Assembly (NCBI GenBank): GCA_039621445.1
Contig: CP154954.1
Coordinates: 24,192,954-24,256,953, forward strand
Direction: 5' to 3'
Length of the DNA stretch: 64,000 nt
From: Euglena gracilis
Taxonomy: Eukaryota; Euglenida; Euglenophyceae; Euglenales
The translations under genes and the position numbers were made by a program. Below the pieces are notes generated by a model. The model saw only the letters and a list, made by a program, of their open reading frames with translations, was not told the DNA's origin and did no database searches. Shown here in pieces: positions 10,567 to 20,918 of this stretch (the first letter of the stretch is position 1; each line of letters starts with the position of its first letter).

Positions 10567-11025
10567 ACCAACCCCCATTGGCCAAAATCACATTGCTGGG
10601 GTTACGCTATTCTCTGCTCCATGCCCACCATCCCTTCATCCCACTTTTGAGGAAATTTCTTTTGATGACCGCGGCACCCTTGTATACCTGCCTCGTGGAG
10701 CCCTCCTCAATGTCAATCAAACCTACCTGCAATTGTTGAGGCATTTCAACAGGGAACCTGGCTGGGAAACCCTGCACGCCTTGTGGGGCTTCCCCAAAGC
10801 GGTGCTTTGTCCTTTGCAGCGTGGCGGGCGATCGAACTGGGCGATGGTGGGGAGAAAAATTGCATAACGAGCTCGCCTGTATCTCACCCGTCCTGTGTTT
10901 GATTCTTGGTTGGACTCCAGTCTCCCACAAAAGCCACAAGGCAGACAGACAAGGCAAAAAACAGCACTGGCAGCCAAGGCAACTGAAGAACGGTTCCTCT
11001 CCCGCATTGAAGCCTTGTTGGCCAC
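10567..11025 (+). other. Inverted segment inside LINE A
   Basis: This block is the reverse complement of about 16126-16585 in LINE B. Outside the two breakpoints A and B are collinear. On the plus strand it encodes the block that reads minus in B (for example the HPTFEEISFDD and RPVFDSWLDSSLP segments). The breakpoints lie next to short inverse matches (GGCCAA and TTGG). It removes about 150 codons from the LINE A frame. Confidence 0.8.
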
Positions 11026-11914
11026 GGGGTCTAGCTGGGGCTGGTGACGATGCTGCTGCCGTTGTTGCCACTGAGTATGAAGAGCTGGCACCCAAAGGGG
11101 GGTTGGAGAAGTTCAGGAAAGGGGTCGCCTGATTTGCTTGCATCCACATGGCCCCAACGTCTGACGGGGGGAAGGGTCCTGGTCCTTGTGTGCCAATTGG
11201 GTTCTCCATGATGACCGTGGAGCACATTGAGGGGAGGCCTTGTTGGCCAAAGAACAATGGACCTGGCAGATTTGGGAACCAAGATCCCCTTTCCAATGGT
11301 GGCAGTGCGGGTGGTGGTGTGGTCGGGGGGATGGAAATTTGTGATGCTGGCGCCATGTCAACGTCCTCACCCGACACCGACGGGGGCTCTGCGGGCGGTG
11401 GTGCTGTAGGAGGGATGGAGATTTGTGATACTGGTGCCATGTCAATATCCTCACCCGAAACAAATGGTGGGTCTGCAGGAGGTCCGGGGTTACTTTCAAT
11501 TTCCCCACAGGTCAGCAAAGACCGACCTCGTCCTGCTCCCCCCGATGCTGCCAGGGTAGGCTGCGTGCTGTCTTTTGCAGGAGTGTAAAGCACAAGCACT
11601 TTTCTTTGTTTGGCCCACGATGGGTGGTTTTTTCCTTTCATCGGACAGGGAACCTGGGGGTGGTCAAGTTCATTTTGCTGAGGTGGGGAGGTTGCAGGCA
11701 AGCAGAATCTGGCAGAACTGGCTGGCTGGGGAGCCATTGTTGCAGACCAAAAAGTGGTGCTGTCTGGCAGGGGGGCCACTGTTGCAGTCCAAAATGTGGA
11801 GGAACATGGTTTGCCAGTTTGTCGGGGGCTTTTCAGGCTGAGAGCAAAATTGGTGTCAGGGGAGGCCTTTGCAGGCCCATGGCATTTGCAGGCCACTGGG
11901 ACAAAATGCTGCAA
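11026..11914 (-). pseudogene. LINE A N-terminal ORF with 2A-like motif
   Basis: The translation ends its first third with LLTCGEIESNPGPP (plus-strand coordinates about 11480-11516), then has two repeats of a VSGED(I/V)DMAP motif and a Pro-rich spacer. NPGP preceded by ExE is the core of 2A ribosome-skipping peptides. Copy B has Asp where A has Glu (GDIESNPGP), so A departs from the DxExNPGP consensus. Such peptides occur in some LINEs and would separate the N-terminal leader from the RT protein. Confidence 0.7.
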
Positions 11915-12110
11915 CAGGTGTCACGGGGGGGCCTTTGCAGGCCCAGGGCCTTTGCAGGCCACTGGGGCAAAATGGTGTTGGAGGGGGGCCTTTGCAGGCC
12001 AAGGGCCTTTGCAGGCCACTGGGGCAAAATGGTGCAACAGACCGAAATGGTGTCACAGGGGGGCCTTTGCAGGCCCAGTGACTTTGCAGGACACTGGGGT
12101 AAAACAGTGT
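11850..12110. repeat. LINE A 5' tandem monomers, GGCCTTTGCAGGCC type
   Basis: Roughly 55-75 bp units, each with one or two copies of GGGGGGCCTTTGCAGGCC followed by a CACTGGGGCAAAATGG segment, about four units. They overlap the start of the N-terminal ORF. A second block at 12590-12780 uses the variant GGCCTTTTCAGGCC. LINE B has both blocks in the same places. Confidence 0.85.
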
Positions 12111-12589
12111 CACTGAGGGGTTGGGGTGTCAATGTCAAGTCAAAACTGCTGCAAAAAGTGTCAACAGATGAAAGGAGTTTCACTTCAGGACACAGGTTTT
12201 CACTGGCACTTTCCAACAAAGCAAACAAAGCAAAAGAGAATGCACAGAGAAGGAATGCAAATAGGTTCCAGGTGGCAGTGGGGGGCTTACAACAGATGTT
12301 GGTGCAGCCACTGGCCCTGAGTCTGGCAATGAAAACCAAAACTGTGAAAAGATGTCTGATGCCTGGTGTGAGATGACAGGGGTAAGGATGGAGGACAATG
12401 TTTGAAAGCAATCTGGGGGGTTGGATGGGGAAGATGTCAGCACCAGAAGGTTTCCCTGCATGCAAATGGAAAGGTTGATGATGGGTGACCTTTGGAGACC
12501 CAAAGAATGGTTGTATGCATGATGGGTTTGCAGTGGTTGGGCATGATAGAAGGGGTGGGTATGCAGTGATTGGGGGGCTGACCATTGGG

Positions 12590-12780
12590 GGGGGCCTTTG
12601 CAGGCCCAGTGGCTGGGGGGGCCTTTTCAGGCCCATTGGCTGTGGGGGCCTTTGCAGGCCCACTGGCTGGGGGGGCCTTTTCGGCCCAGAAGGGTTGGTG
12701 GGGGCCTTTTCAGGCCCAGTGGCTGGGGGGGCCTTTTCAGGCCCAGAAGGGTTGGTGGGGGCCTTTTCAGGCCCAAAGAA
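12590..12780. repeat. LINE A 5' tandem monomers, GGCCTTTTCAGGCC type
   Basis: About seven units of roughly 24-30 bp, GGGGGGCCTTTTCAGGCCCA with variable tails. They lie 480 bp upstream of the first block in minus-strand order. The position matches promoter-like 5' monomer arrays in some LINEs. Confidence 0.85.
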
Positions 12781-12879
12781 ACCAGATAAGCCATAAAGGC
12801 CACACCGGCCATAGACAGCATGATGGGCTCCTGCAGTAACACCAAAGGGCCTTGTAACTTGAATAAAGCTACCTGCACC

Positions 12880-12982
12880 AGCAGGGCTTCTGCTTTCTTC
12901 CGCCTGCACCAGCAGGACTTCTGCCTTCTTCCGCCTGCACCAGCAGGACTTCTGCCTCTTCCGCCTGCTCCAGCAGGACTTG
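12880..12982. repeat. CACCAGCAGGACTTCTGCC tandem array (LINE A 5' end)
   Basis: Four imperfect units of roughly 25-33 bp sharing CAGCAGG(A)CTTCTGCCT. A three-unit version is at 18240-18320 in LINE B. Spurious ORFs read it as repeated WCRQ or LLVQAEE. Confidence 0.8.
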
Positions 12983-13064
12983 TAAGTGGGTTCGACGATA
13001 GTTGAATTCTTGACTTGGATACTTGACCCCACCAGGGGCTTTCAATTGTCCGCCATGTATTATG

Positions 13065-13104
13065 CGAAAAAAAATAGACACTCAGAAAGTGTCTATTTTT
13101 TATT
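13065..13104. other. Terminal hairpin of LINE A
   Basis: AAAAATAGACACT, five-base loop, AGTGTCTATTTTT: a 13-bp stem with A/T-rich base. The same hairpin ends LINE B at 18405-18440, and a half copy occurs at 23085-23100. It marks the 5' boundary of the element in minus-strand terms. Function is unknown. It could act as an RNA end structure. Confidence 0.6.
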
Positions 13105-13655
13105 TAAAGGTTGGTCTAAAAAACCCACGGTGGGTAGCACAGCTTCACCCAAACCGCGCCCCGGGCCCAGGGAAACGTCTCTTTTGGCCCTCGCCACAAG
13201 AGGAACCCCCTTGTGACTCCCTGTGCCGCCACAGGTCGCGGGTAGCTTATACTGTGGGTGTAATGTACAAAAGAGTGATGAGATATACTTGTTCAGGGTG
13301 CAGAGGTCATTGGTTAGCGGAAGATGAGCAAAGGTCACCTTCAATATATACCGGGCGGGGAGGGGGGCGTTTGTACCTCTTTTGCCACAGGATGGCGTGT
13401 TTGTGTCGGGTTATGGCTTTTGTTGTGTTTTGCTTCTCTGCGCGTCTATGTGACCCATTGATTTGTCTTTGGCTCGGCGTGTGGCCCTGCTCAGTGGGTA
13501 ACTAGGGGTTAAACATAGCAGGTGAGAGTTCCAGGTTGGTTATTTGGTTGAGAGTTTGGGCTGAAAGACCTTCAGACAGAATATGGTGAGTGGGCGGAAG
13601 ACAGGGTGATCTCATCTTTGGAAGAATACAAGCTCCAAACGAGCTGTCTGCTGAT

Positions 13656-15077
13656 TTATCTGATAAGTGTGAAGGACAGGCCTTGCCAAATGTCTGCTTC
13701 TGCGGCGCGCCGTTGCCACCCTTCCCGCTGCCCCAGAAGGGCCTTGAGGAGGGTGGCCATCAAGGAGCGTGCCTCTTGTCCCATGCCCCCGTAGCAGTCC
13801 ATGACGAATGGCATCATCCGCCAGCCCAGGCGTTGGCATGTTGCATCATATTTGGCATGCTTTTCAGCCTCCTGACGTGTTTGCCATTGTGAAAGGCTCT
13901 CTGCACTTCGCAGCGGATGACTTTGCGCAAGTGTGTGGCGGATTGTCACATCCACTGCAACGGGTCCATCACTGTCCAAGCGAGGAATGAAGATATCCCC
14001 AGGCCGTGAACGGTCATCAGCTCGTTATTCTTTACGGGCTGTAAATCCTGCCTTCTGTGTTGTGGTTGTCAGAAAATCTTGGACAGCCCCGTGCCGCCGG
14101 GTGATGAAGTTTGATTTGCAGCAAACGAGGTGGTGTCCAAGAAAATCTGATTGTCCAAAGCATTTGGGACAGAGGTTGGGATCGGATTCTATTGGTGTGA
14201 GAGTCATTCCGAGGGACCAACGAAGTGTGCACCGGAATTCAGCCGTGGGTAACAGGGTGCCGAGTCCTTGAGATGGTGTCAAAGCGGCCCATGCCATAGC
14301 GTGTGGTTGGCATTGGCTTGCGAAGCGTACAGCATCAGGTCCATTCAATGTGTCCCGAAGTGTTTTCTGGCGGGCAAGCATGCTCTGCTGATTCCACCAA
14401 CGTTGTGAATTGTGTGGAGACTGTGCCTGAGAGATCAAGTGTTTGTCAGTGGCCCATTGGGGCAGTGGGGCCATTTGACCAAGTTCATTGAGGGCTGTCC
14501 GCAAACAATCGTCAGCGTCTTTGGGAAGGATGTCCATGGCAGCGGGCAGGCCCAAGACAGAGGCAGCTCTTCGACAGAAGTCCACCACTTGAGACAATCT
14601 GGCAGGCACACGTTGAAATAGTGGATCCGAGATTCCCAGTCCACCGCATCTGATGGCCAGGGAGACTTGCAACCATTCTTCTGGGGTGCAAGGGGAGCCG
14701 ATCATGCTACTGAATGTTTCCCGAATAATTCCCGACAATGTCTTGCATGCCGCTGTTGCAGAGGCTATTTTGCAGGCGCGCAAGAGGTCATTCACTTTGC
14801 AAGCGGATAAACAAAAACGAAGCAAGGTGAATTGCACATGCGATTGAGGTAGGTGCTGAAGTACTGTGCAAGAACGTCGGATGTCTTCAATGCGCTTATT
14901 CCAAACTTCTTCACAGAAGCGGTCATCTTGGGGGTGGTGGACAGGGACCCCCAACACTTTCAACCAGCAAGAAAGGCGGTCAGTGGTATTTGGTGTAAGG
15001 GGCTGTCCTGTGGCGTGCCAGGGGGAATGCAAGGGACACCTTCTGTTGATGTGAACGCTGGTCCCCACAATCGACAT
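13656..15077 (-). pseudogene. LINE B RT thumb, zinc finger and nuclease-like C-terminus
   Basis: One frame from 15077 to 13656 with a single TAA at about 14022-14024, where copy A has CAA. It includes LKVLGVPVHHPQDDRFC, the CPKCF...HHLVCC finger and the PVAVDVTI core of the nuclease-like domain. It ends early at a GAA to TAA change; copy A continues for 28 more residues. It is out of frame with the RT ORF because of the deletion near 14965. Confidence 0.75.
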
Positions 15078-16939
15078 TTTGCAGGGTTCACGGCCAACCC
15101 AAGCGTGGCTGCCTCCCGAATCAGAAAGGCAAGGGCATTGTGCAGTTGGGCTGGCGATCCCAGCAGATGGGCGTCATCCAAATACCATCCCTGCCATTCG
15201 ATTAGGGGTGAGAGGCCCTCACAAAGGTCTTGCACACCCCAGGCGAAAGCTGCAGGTCCGCATGGGTCGCCTTGCTGAGCTCCCCTCTGGGAAGGCAGAC
15301 AATGGTTCCCACAATACAGCTTGCTGTGTTGGGCGTAGCACGAATCCAGCCAAGGGCACACTTCTAGGCAGCGTCTACGGATGGATTGCAGGATTTTTTC
15401 TCGTGACAAAGAGTTGAAGGCATTCCTGAAATCCACTTGAAGCAGCCCCCAGCGATTGTCTCTGTCCGAGTGCAGAGTGTCCACCATTTGTTGGATTCCC
15501 ATTGCGATCAGTGGACAAGCATTCGGCACCCCAACGCCACATTGTGGAGGACTCAGTTCTTTCAAAGCGTTTACCACTGTGGGATGACGCATGAGACATT
15601 TGCCAACCAATCGGCGGAGGGTTTCACCTGCTGCGATCGGGCGAGTGTCTTCATCACACACCGTGTGCTCCACAAGGTTACCAAAAGCATCCTCTTCCAT
15701 TGCTGTTTGTTTGTTTTGTTTTCGCAGAGGTGTCAACCTGGCGGAAGAAAGAATTGGGGCCATGCCGGGGTGAACACCGTTTGCAATTGCCTGACAGATG
15801 AAGGTATCAAGCACTTCGAGGAGGTCATCTCCACAAGCCCCTGGGTAGTCTCCAACCATGGCCTTGAGGTGGTCAGGTCTCAGGCCAGAAGGTCCCGGTG
15901 CGGATTCCTTTGGGAACCCGAATATAGCTTTGCGCAGATTTTGCAATCGCTCTTTTGTGCTTTCCGGGTCCGAAGGAAAGGTAATCGTTTGGGAAGAGTC
16001 GGACACTGGGATGCGCGGTGGAGGCTCTGGTGGGTGAAGGTCACACAGCCTTTGAATCACTTTTGGGTCATTGCTGTTCTGAACCCCCTCAGAGGTGAGC
16101 TCTCGGCAGGCTTTTGAGATAGCCCCGTGGCCAACAAGGCTTTCAATGCGGGAGAGGAACCGTTCTTCGGTCGCCTTGGCCGCCAGTGCTGTTTTTTGCC
16201 TTGTCTGTCTGCCCTGTGGCTTTTGTGGGAGACTGGAGTCCAACCAAGAATCAAACACAGGACGGGTGAGATACAGGCGAGCTCGTTCTGCAATCTTTCT
16301 CCCCACCATCGCCCAGTTCGATCGCCCGCCACGCTGCAAAGGACAAAGCACCGCTTTGGGGAAGGCCCACAAGGCGTGCAGGGGTTCCCCGCCGGGTTCC
16401 CTGTTGAAATGCCTTAGCAGTTGCAGGTAGGTTTGATTGACATTGAGGAGGGCTCCACGCGGCAGGTAAACAAGGGTGCCTCGATCATCAAAAGAAATTT
16501 CCTCGAAAGTGGGATGAAGGGATGGTGGGCATGGAGCAGAGAATGGCGTAACCCCAGAAATGTGATTTTGGCCAATGGGGGTTGGCGGGGGTCTGGCTGG
16601 GGCTGGTGACGGTGCTGCTGCGGTTGTTGCCACTGAGTATGAAGAGCTGACACCCAAAGGGGGGTTGGAGAAGTTCAGGAAAGGCGTCGTCTGATTTGCT
16701 TGCATCCACATGGCCCCAAAATCTGAGGGGGGGAAGGGTCCTGGTCCTTGTGTGCCAATTGGGTTCTCCATGATGACTGTGGAGCACAGTGAGGGGAGGC
16801 CTTGTTGGCCAAAGAACAATGGACCTGGCAGATTTGGAAACCAGGATCCCCTTTCCAATGGTAGCACTGCTGGTGGTGGTGCGGTCGGGGGGATAGAAAT
16901 TTGTGATGCTGGCGCCATGTCAACGTCCTCACCCGACAC
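14960..16939 (-). pseudogene. LINE B reverse transcriptase ORF
   Basis: 659 residues, the longest ORF in the window. Order: acidic and Pro-rich N-terminal segment, a conserved pre-RT block (HPTFEEISFDDRG, RPVFDSWLDSSLP), then RT fingers (KESAPGPSGLRPDHL), palm (LLQVDFRNAFNSL, QRGAQQGDPCGP) and the YLDD box at about 15173-15184. The YLDD in place of the common YADD is shared with copy A. It is in frame with the 2A-containing ORF upstream apart from one stop codon. Confidence 0.85.
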
Positions 16940-16984
16940 CGACGGGGGCTCTGCGGGCGGTGGTGCAGAAGGAGGGATGGAGAT

Positions 16985-17458
16985 TTATGATGCTGGCGCC
17001 ATGTCAATATCCTCACCCGACACAAATGGTGGGTCTGTAGGAGGTCCGGGGTTACTTTCAATGTCCCCGCAGGTCAATAAAGACCGACCTCGGCCCGCTC
17101 CCACCGATGCTGCCAGGGTAGGCTGTGTACTATCTTTCGCAGGAGTGTAAGGCAAAAGCACTTTTTTTTGTTTCAGCGGAGAGGGAACCTGGGGGTTGTC
17201 AAGTTCACTTTGCTGAGGGAAGGTTGTAGGCAAGCAGAATCTGGCAGAACTGGCTGGCTGCGGGGCCACTGTTGCAGACCAAAAAGTGGGCGTGCTGTCT
17301 GGCTGGGGGGCCACTGTTGCAGGCCAAAATGTGGAGGAGCATGCTTTGCCAATTTGACAGGGGCCTTTCAGGCTGAGAGCAAAAATGGTGTCAGGGGGGG
17401 GCTTTGCAAGCCCATGGCATTTGCAGGCCACTGGGACAAAATGCTGCAACAGGACCAA
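16985..17458 (-). pseudogene. LINE B N-terminal ORF with 2A-like peptide
   Basis: 157 residues ending at a TAA where copy A has a Gln codon. The C-terminal part reads LLTCGDIESNPGPPTD (about 17040-17075), a full match to the DxExNPGP 2A consensus with the usual upstream Leu-rich residues. The N-terminal part overlaps the GC-rich monomer array, so its start codon is uncertain. Confidence 0.75.
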
Positions 17459-17645
17459 AAGGTGTCACAGGGGGGCCTTTGCAGGCCCAGGGCCTTTGCA
17501 GGCCTCTGGAGCAAAATGGAGTTGGAGGGGGGCCTTTGCAGGCCCAGGGCCTTTGCAGGCCACTGGGACAAAATGGTGCAACAGATCGAAATGGTGTCAC
17601 AGGGGGGCCTTTGCAGGCCCAGTGACTTTGCAGGACACTGGGGTA
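17385..17645. repeat. LINE B 5' monomer array (GGCCTTTGCAGGCC)
   Basis: Four units equivalent to those at 11850-12110. The consensus has two GGCCTTTGCAGGCC boxes per unit and a CAAAATGG(T/A)G tail. Spacing is conserved between A and B. Confidence 0.85.
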
Positions 17646-17654
17646 AAACAGTGT

Positions 17655-17785
17655 AACTGAAGGGTTGGGGTGGCAAAATGTTTTTCAATGTCAAGTCAAA
17701 ACTGCTGCAAAAAGTGTCACTGAGGGGTTGGGGTGGCAAAATGTTTTTCAATGTCAAGTCAAAACTGCTGCAAAATGTGTCACAG
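17655..17785. repeat. Duplicated 66-bp unit in LINE B leader
   Basis: Two head-to-tail copies of a segment containing AGGGGTTGGGGTGGCAAAAT and AATGTCAAGTCAAAACTGCT. LINE A has only one copy, at about 12115-12160, so the duplication is specific to B. Confidence 0.75.
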
Positions 17786-17909
17786 CTTTTGGTGTAACAT
17801 GTGATGTGAAAACTGGGGGTTTGCCACTTCAATTGATCAGAGGTTTGGGATGCAATGCAGAACACAGAAAAGAAGACCTTGGAGCTGAAAGTAGCACTTA
17901 ATGGTTGGC

Positions 17910-18135
17910 AGAAGGCGGGCCTTTGCAGGCCCAAAGGGGGGGGCCTTTGCAGGCCCAAGATGAGGGGCCTTTGCAGGCCCAAATGGAGGGGCCTTTGCAG
18001 GCCCAAAGACTGGGGGGGCCTTTTCAGGCCCAGTGGCTGGAGGGGCCTTTTCAGGCCCTGTAGCAGGGGGCCTTTTCAGGCCCAGGGCCTTTTCAGGCCA
18101 GTGGTGGTGTTGAGGGGGCCTTTTCAGGCCCAATA
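17910..18135. repeat. LINE B distal 5' monomers (GGCCTTTGC/TTCAGGCC)
   Basis: About nine units. The proximal ones carry GGCCTTTGCAGGCC and the distal ones GGCCTTTTCAGGCC, showing a gradient between the two variants. Equivalent to 12590-12780. Confidence 0.8.
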
Positions 18136-18440
18136 CAGCCCACAGCAGCATGGTGAAGTTCTGCAGCAGCAGACCAAAGGGGTGAGAAGCCCAAGAACTT
18201 GAGTTCTTCTTTGTCTTGTCTTGAGCTTGTACTTTTGCTTGACTTCTGCTTCTGCCTGCACCAGCAGGACTTCTTCTGCCTGCACCAGCAGGACTTCTTC
18301 TGCCTGCACCAGCAGGACTTGTGAGTAACTTTCGATGATAGTTGAACTCTTGACTTGGATATTTGTCCCCACCAGGGGCTTTCAATTGTCCGCCATGTAT
18401 TATGCGAAAAAAAATAGACACTCAGAAAGTGTCTATTTTC

Positions 18441-20400
18441 TTCGTGCCACTGGTCGGTGGATTCGGTTCGCCCCACCACCGTCAATTGCTGGTCAGAGTT
18501 TCTTTCTCTAGACAATACAGCCTACTGGATTTGAAGAGTTCAGGGGAGTAAGGCTATGTACAGAGGCAACAGTCTGTGCACGCTGGTGAAGGGAGGGAAG
18601 GTAAAACGGGCGAGCTTAGAGAATAGTATAAGGCGCGAGGTGCGGGGGCAGGTAAGAGGGGTGAGCTTAGCAAAAAGATCTCGTCATGCTGCGGGTGCAC
18701 AGGCGATTTGTAATCCTGTTCTCGACCTCCGCAATTCTGATTGGTCATTGAGATCTGGATTGGGTGGACGGGCCCTTCGTTTCCTACTGCACCAGGATCG
18801 GGTCAGGAGGTGCGCTTGAAGAGGTTGTATGGTGGACCTGGCTGGCACTTGGCTTGAGGTCCCTCACGGGGGTTCAGCCCCCCTTCGATTGTGTGCGACT
18901 TCTGCACCTCCATGGTGGACGTCCGGAGAGAGTTCTCGGCTTTTGGTATTCCATTTCGGGTGTTTGGAGCTCAGCCTCGTGGCTATGAAGTACAGTAGGG
19001 TTTATGAGATTCAGGGAGGCAATGGTCAGCAAGCTCTTCGGGGCATTGTCCCCAAACCTCAAGAAACTCTGGAATATACAAGGAGAGAAAAGTGCTGACG
19101 TGTCCAGGGAGGTGAGAGTAATTTACAATACACAACTTGATGTCTGTCACAGGGTAAGTGGGCCGTTGTCGACCTTTTTTGTGTCTCATGTGTCTTTTTC
19201 CGATCTTTGTCGGTCATAACCCACTCGAGTGGTTGGCGGTGCCTCAAATTACATGGTCCCTGAATGGGCCTGAGAAACTCTATACCAGGAGAGAAAAGTG
19301 CTGACGTGTCCAGGGAGGTGAGAGTAATTTACAATACACAACTTGATATCTGTCACAGAAACTCTCAAAATTGCGAGAGTGAACTTATTCCTAATTACTG
19401 TGGCTTTTCTGCTTGTTTTTTTTTCGACATGTCACATGGCTGAGACCCCTGGCGTGGTTCGTTACAAGCTGGGATTATCAAGTACAAGTTGTCAAGTTTC
19501 AAGTTCAAGTCAACTTATAAGTCCAAGTACAAGACCAAGGTGAAGTGGAGGCATTTTGAATTCAGATGGTATCACAATCAAAATAGAGGTTTTACTTTTG
19601 AAATGATTGAATCCGAAGAAATGATAGACAGCCTGGACAGATGAGGCGAAAGAAAGTGGAGGAGACATTGGTGAAACTTTGTGTTGGATTTGTATTGTCA
19701 AGCTCCCCGTGACAAAGGTTTGCCAAATAATTCTGTCACTGAATGTTCATTTTTCTCTGTTGCAGTTGTTGGAAGGACATGATGAGAGTCATTGGAATGA
19801 TTGGTAATCTGGACCTGAGCATGTCCCTGCTAAACTGCTCCATTTTGTTTTAGTTGCGGAGCCAACGTCTGTATTTTCTGACTCTTGTTGCTGCTTGAAG
19901 GTTTTTTTTTGTCTGCCACTGTTTCCACTGTTAGTCTGGGAAAATAAATTTAATGAAAAGTATGTGGCTGTTGCATCAATTGTTGGCATGCATGTTTGAA
20001 TGCATTTTTTTCTTTAGCAGGAGCTTTGTTTATAGTTTTTTTTTGTTTTGGGCAAGATGGTGCCAGATTTTGACCGGAAACGTTTTGTCCTGAGATGCTC
20101 GTTTTCTTCTGAAACTTGTTTTTTTGTTCCTTGCATTCTTTTTTTGCTGTGCAACAAGTTCTCTTTGCTCAAGAAAGCTAAAAATTGGGGGGGTGCGGTG
20201 TTTGAGTCTGGCAAATGGGTCAGTTTTGGAGGGTTTGTGATGGCCAGTTTTGGACCGATGGGTGGCCATGTTTCTGGCCAGTTTTGTTGGCCATATTTTC
20301 ATAAAGCCAACAGGCGGGCCGTATTTCGGGCCGAACATTCACACGGGCAAACTTAGGCCCAGACAAACTTAGTCCCCCGCTGGCACACATTTATTCCTTA
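18441..20400. other. Non-genic stretch with one duplicated 90-bp block
   Basis: I see no convincing gene. Two copies of an about 90-bp block (19063-19155 and 19267-19359) share AGAGAAAAGTGCTGACGTGT and AATTTACAATACACAACTTG. The first copy is followed by CAGGGTAAGTG, a strong donor-like sequence, so it could lie within a spliced transcript. The region 20030-20300 has degenerate TGGCCAGTTTTGG units related to the satellite at 22215. Confidence 0.4.
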
Positions 20401-20429
20401 TCCAGCCATCAGTGCGTGCGGCATGCTTA

Positions 20430-20560
20430 TTGTTTGGGCTGGATAGCCGGGCGGCTAGCAACAGTGGCTTTCATCTGGACGGACGGCTGGACAGCCGGCA
20501 TGTTGGTCGGCTAGGTTGGTCTGCCAGCCGGCTAGGTTGGTCCGGCCAAACGCCCCCGCA
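20430..20560. repeat. Degraded GGAC/GGCTGG minisatellite
   Basis: Contains TTTCATCTGGACGGACGGCT and GGCTAGGTTGGTC, also present at 7185-7310 and (inverted) at 29945-30098. It looks like an older copy of that dispersed repeat. Confidence 0.65.
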
Positions 20561-20918
20561 TGTCAAGTCCACAGCAACTTTTTGTCCTTGCCAACGATGA
20601 ATTAGAAGATCAGCCGGTCTGTCACTGTTTGAGGGAACATCCAAAAAACCACTGCCATCCGGCCATCCAGACCCTAATGCACAAAAGCACTTGCCAAAAC
20701 AGCCTTTCGAAAGAAACCATCCAAAGGGGAATGATGACACTGTAGCACCAACATTCCACATGGCAGGAACCCTAGAATGACAAGTACCTTCACATCATCT
20801 CAATGCACGTCCTCGAACCTCCAACTCATCCTCTCGAACCTGCACGGGCAGGTGCTGCCGAGCTGCAACTTCAACAAGGAGTACTTGTTGTTCGGCTCGT
20901 GGAATAGTTGCTTCCAGG

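Larger units (their letters stand above)
7350..13104 (-). mobile_element. LINE A: non-LTR retrotransposon, rearranged copy
   Basis: Aligns along nearly its whole length with LINE B (13136-18440), in the same orientation. 3' to 5' on the plus strand: 3' UTR (7350-7830), nuclease-like C-terminus, RT, N-terminal ORF with a 2A-like motif, tandem GGCCTTTGCAGGCC monomers, a short CAGCAGGACTTCTGCC array and a terminal hairpin at 13065-13104. It differs from B by an inverted block (10567-11025), an insertion (about 9815-9998) and a frameshift near 8590. It cannot encode an intact protein. Confidence 0.85.
13136..18440 (-). mobile_element. LINE B: non-LTR retrotransposon, collinear but mutated copy
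   Basis: Same architecture as LINE A, without the inversion or the insertion, so it shows the ancestral order. Its frame is broken by TAA at 16985-16987, a 7-base deletion near 14965, TAA near 14022-14024 and TAA at 13656-13658. It starts 32 bp after the terminal hairpin of LINE A, giving a head-to-tail pair. Confidence 0.85.

Noticed and set aside
12585-12839. Collagen-like GGAFAGPVAGGAFSGP ORFs
   Set aside because: Translation of the GGCCTTTTCAGGCC monomers in the LINE leader; frames differ between A and B.
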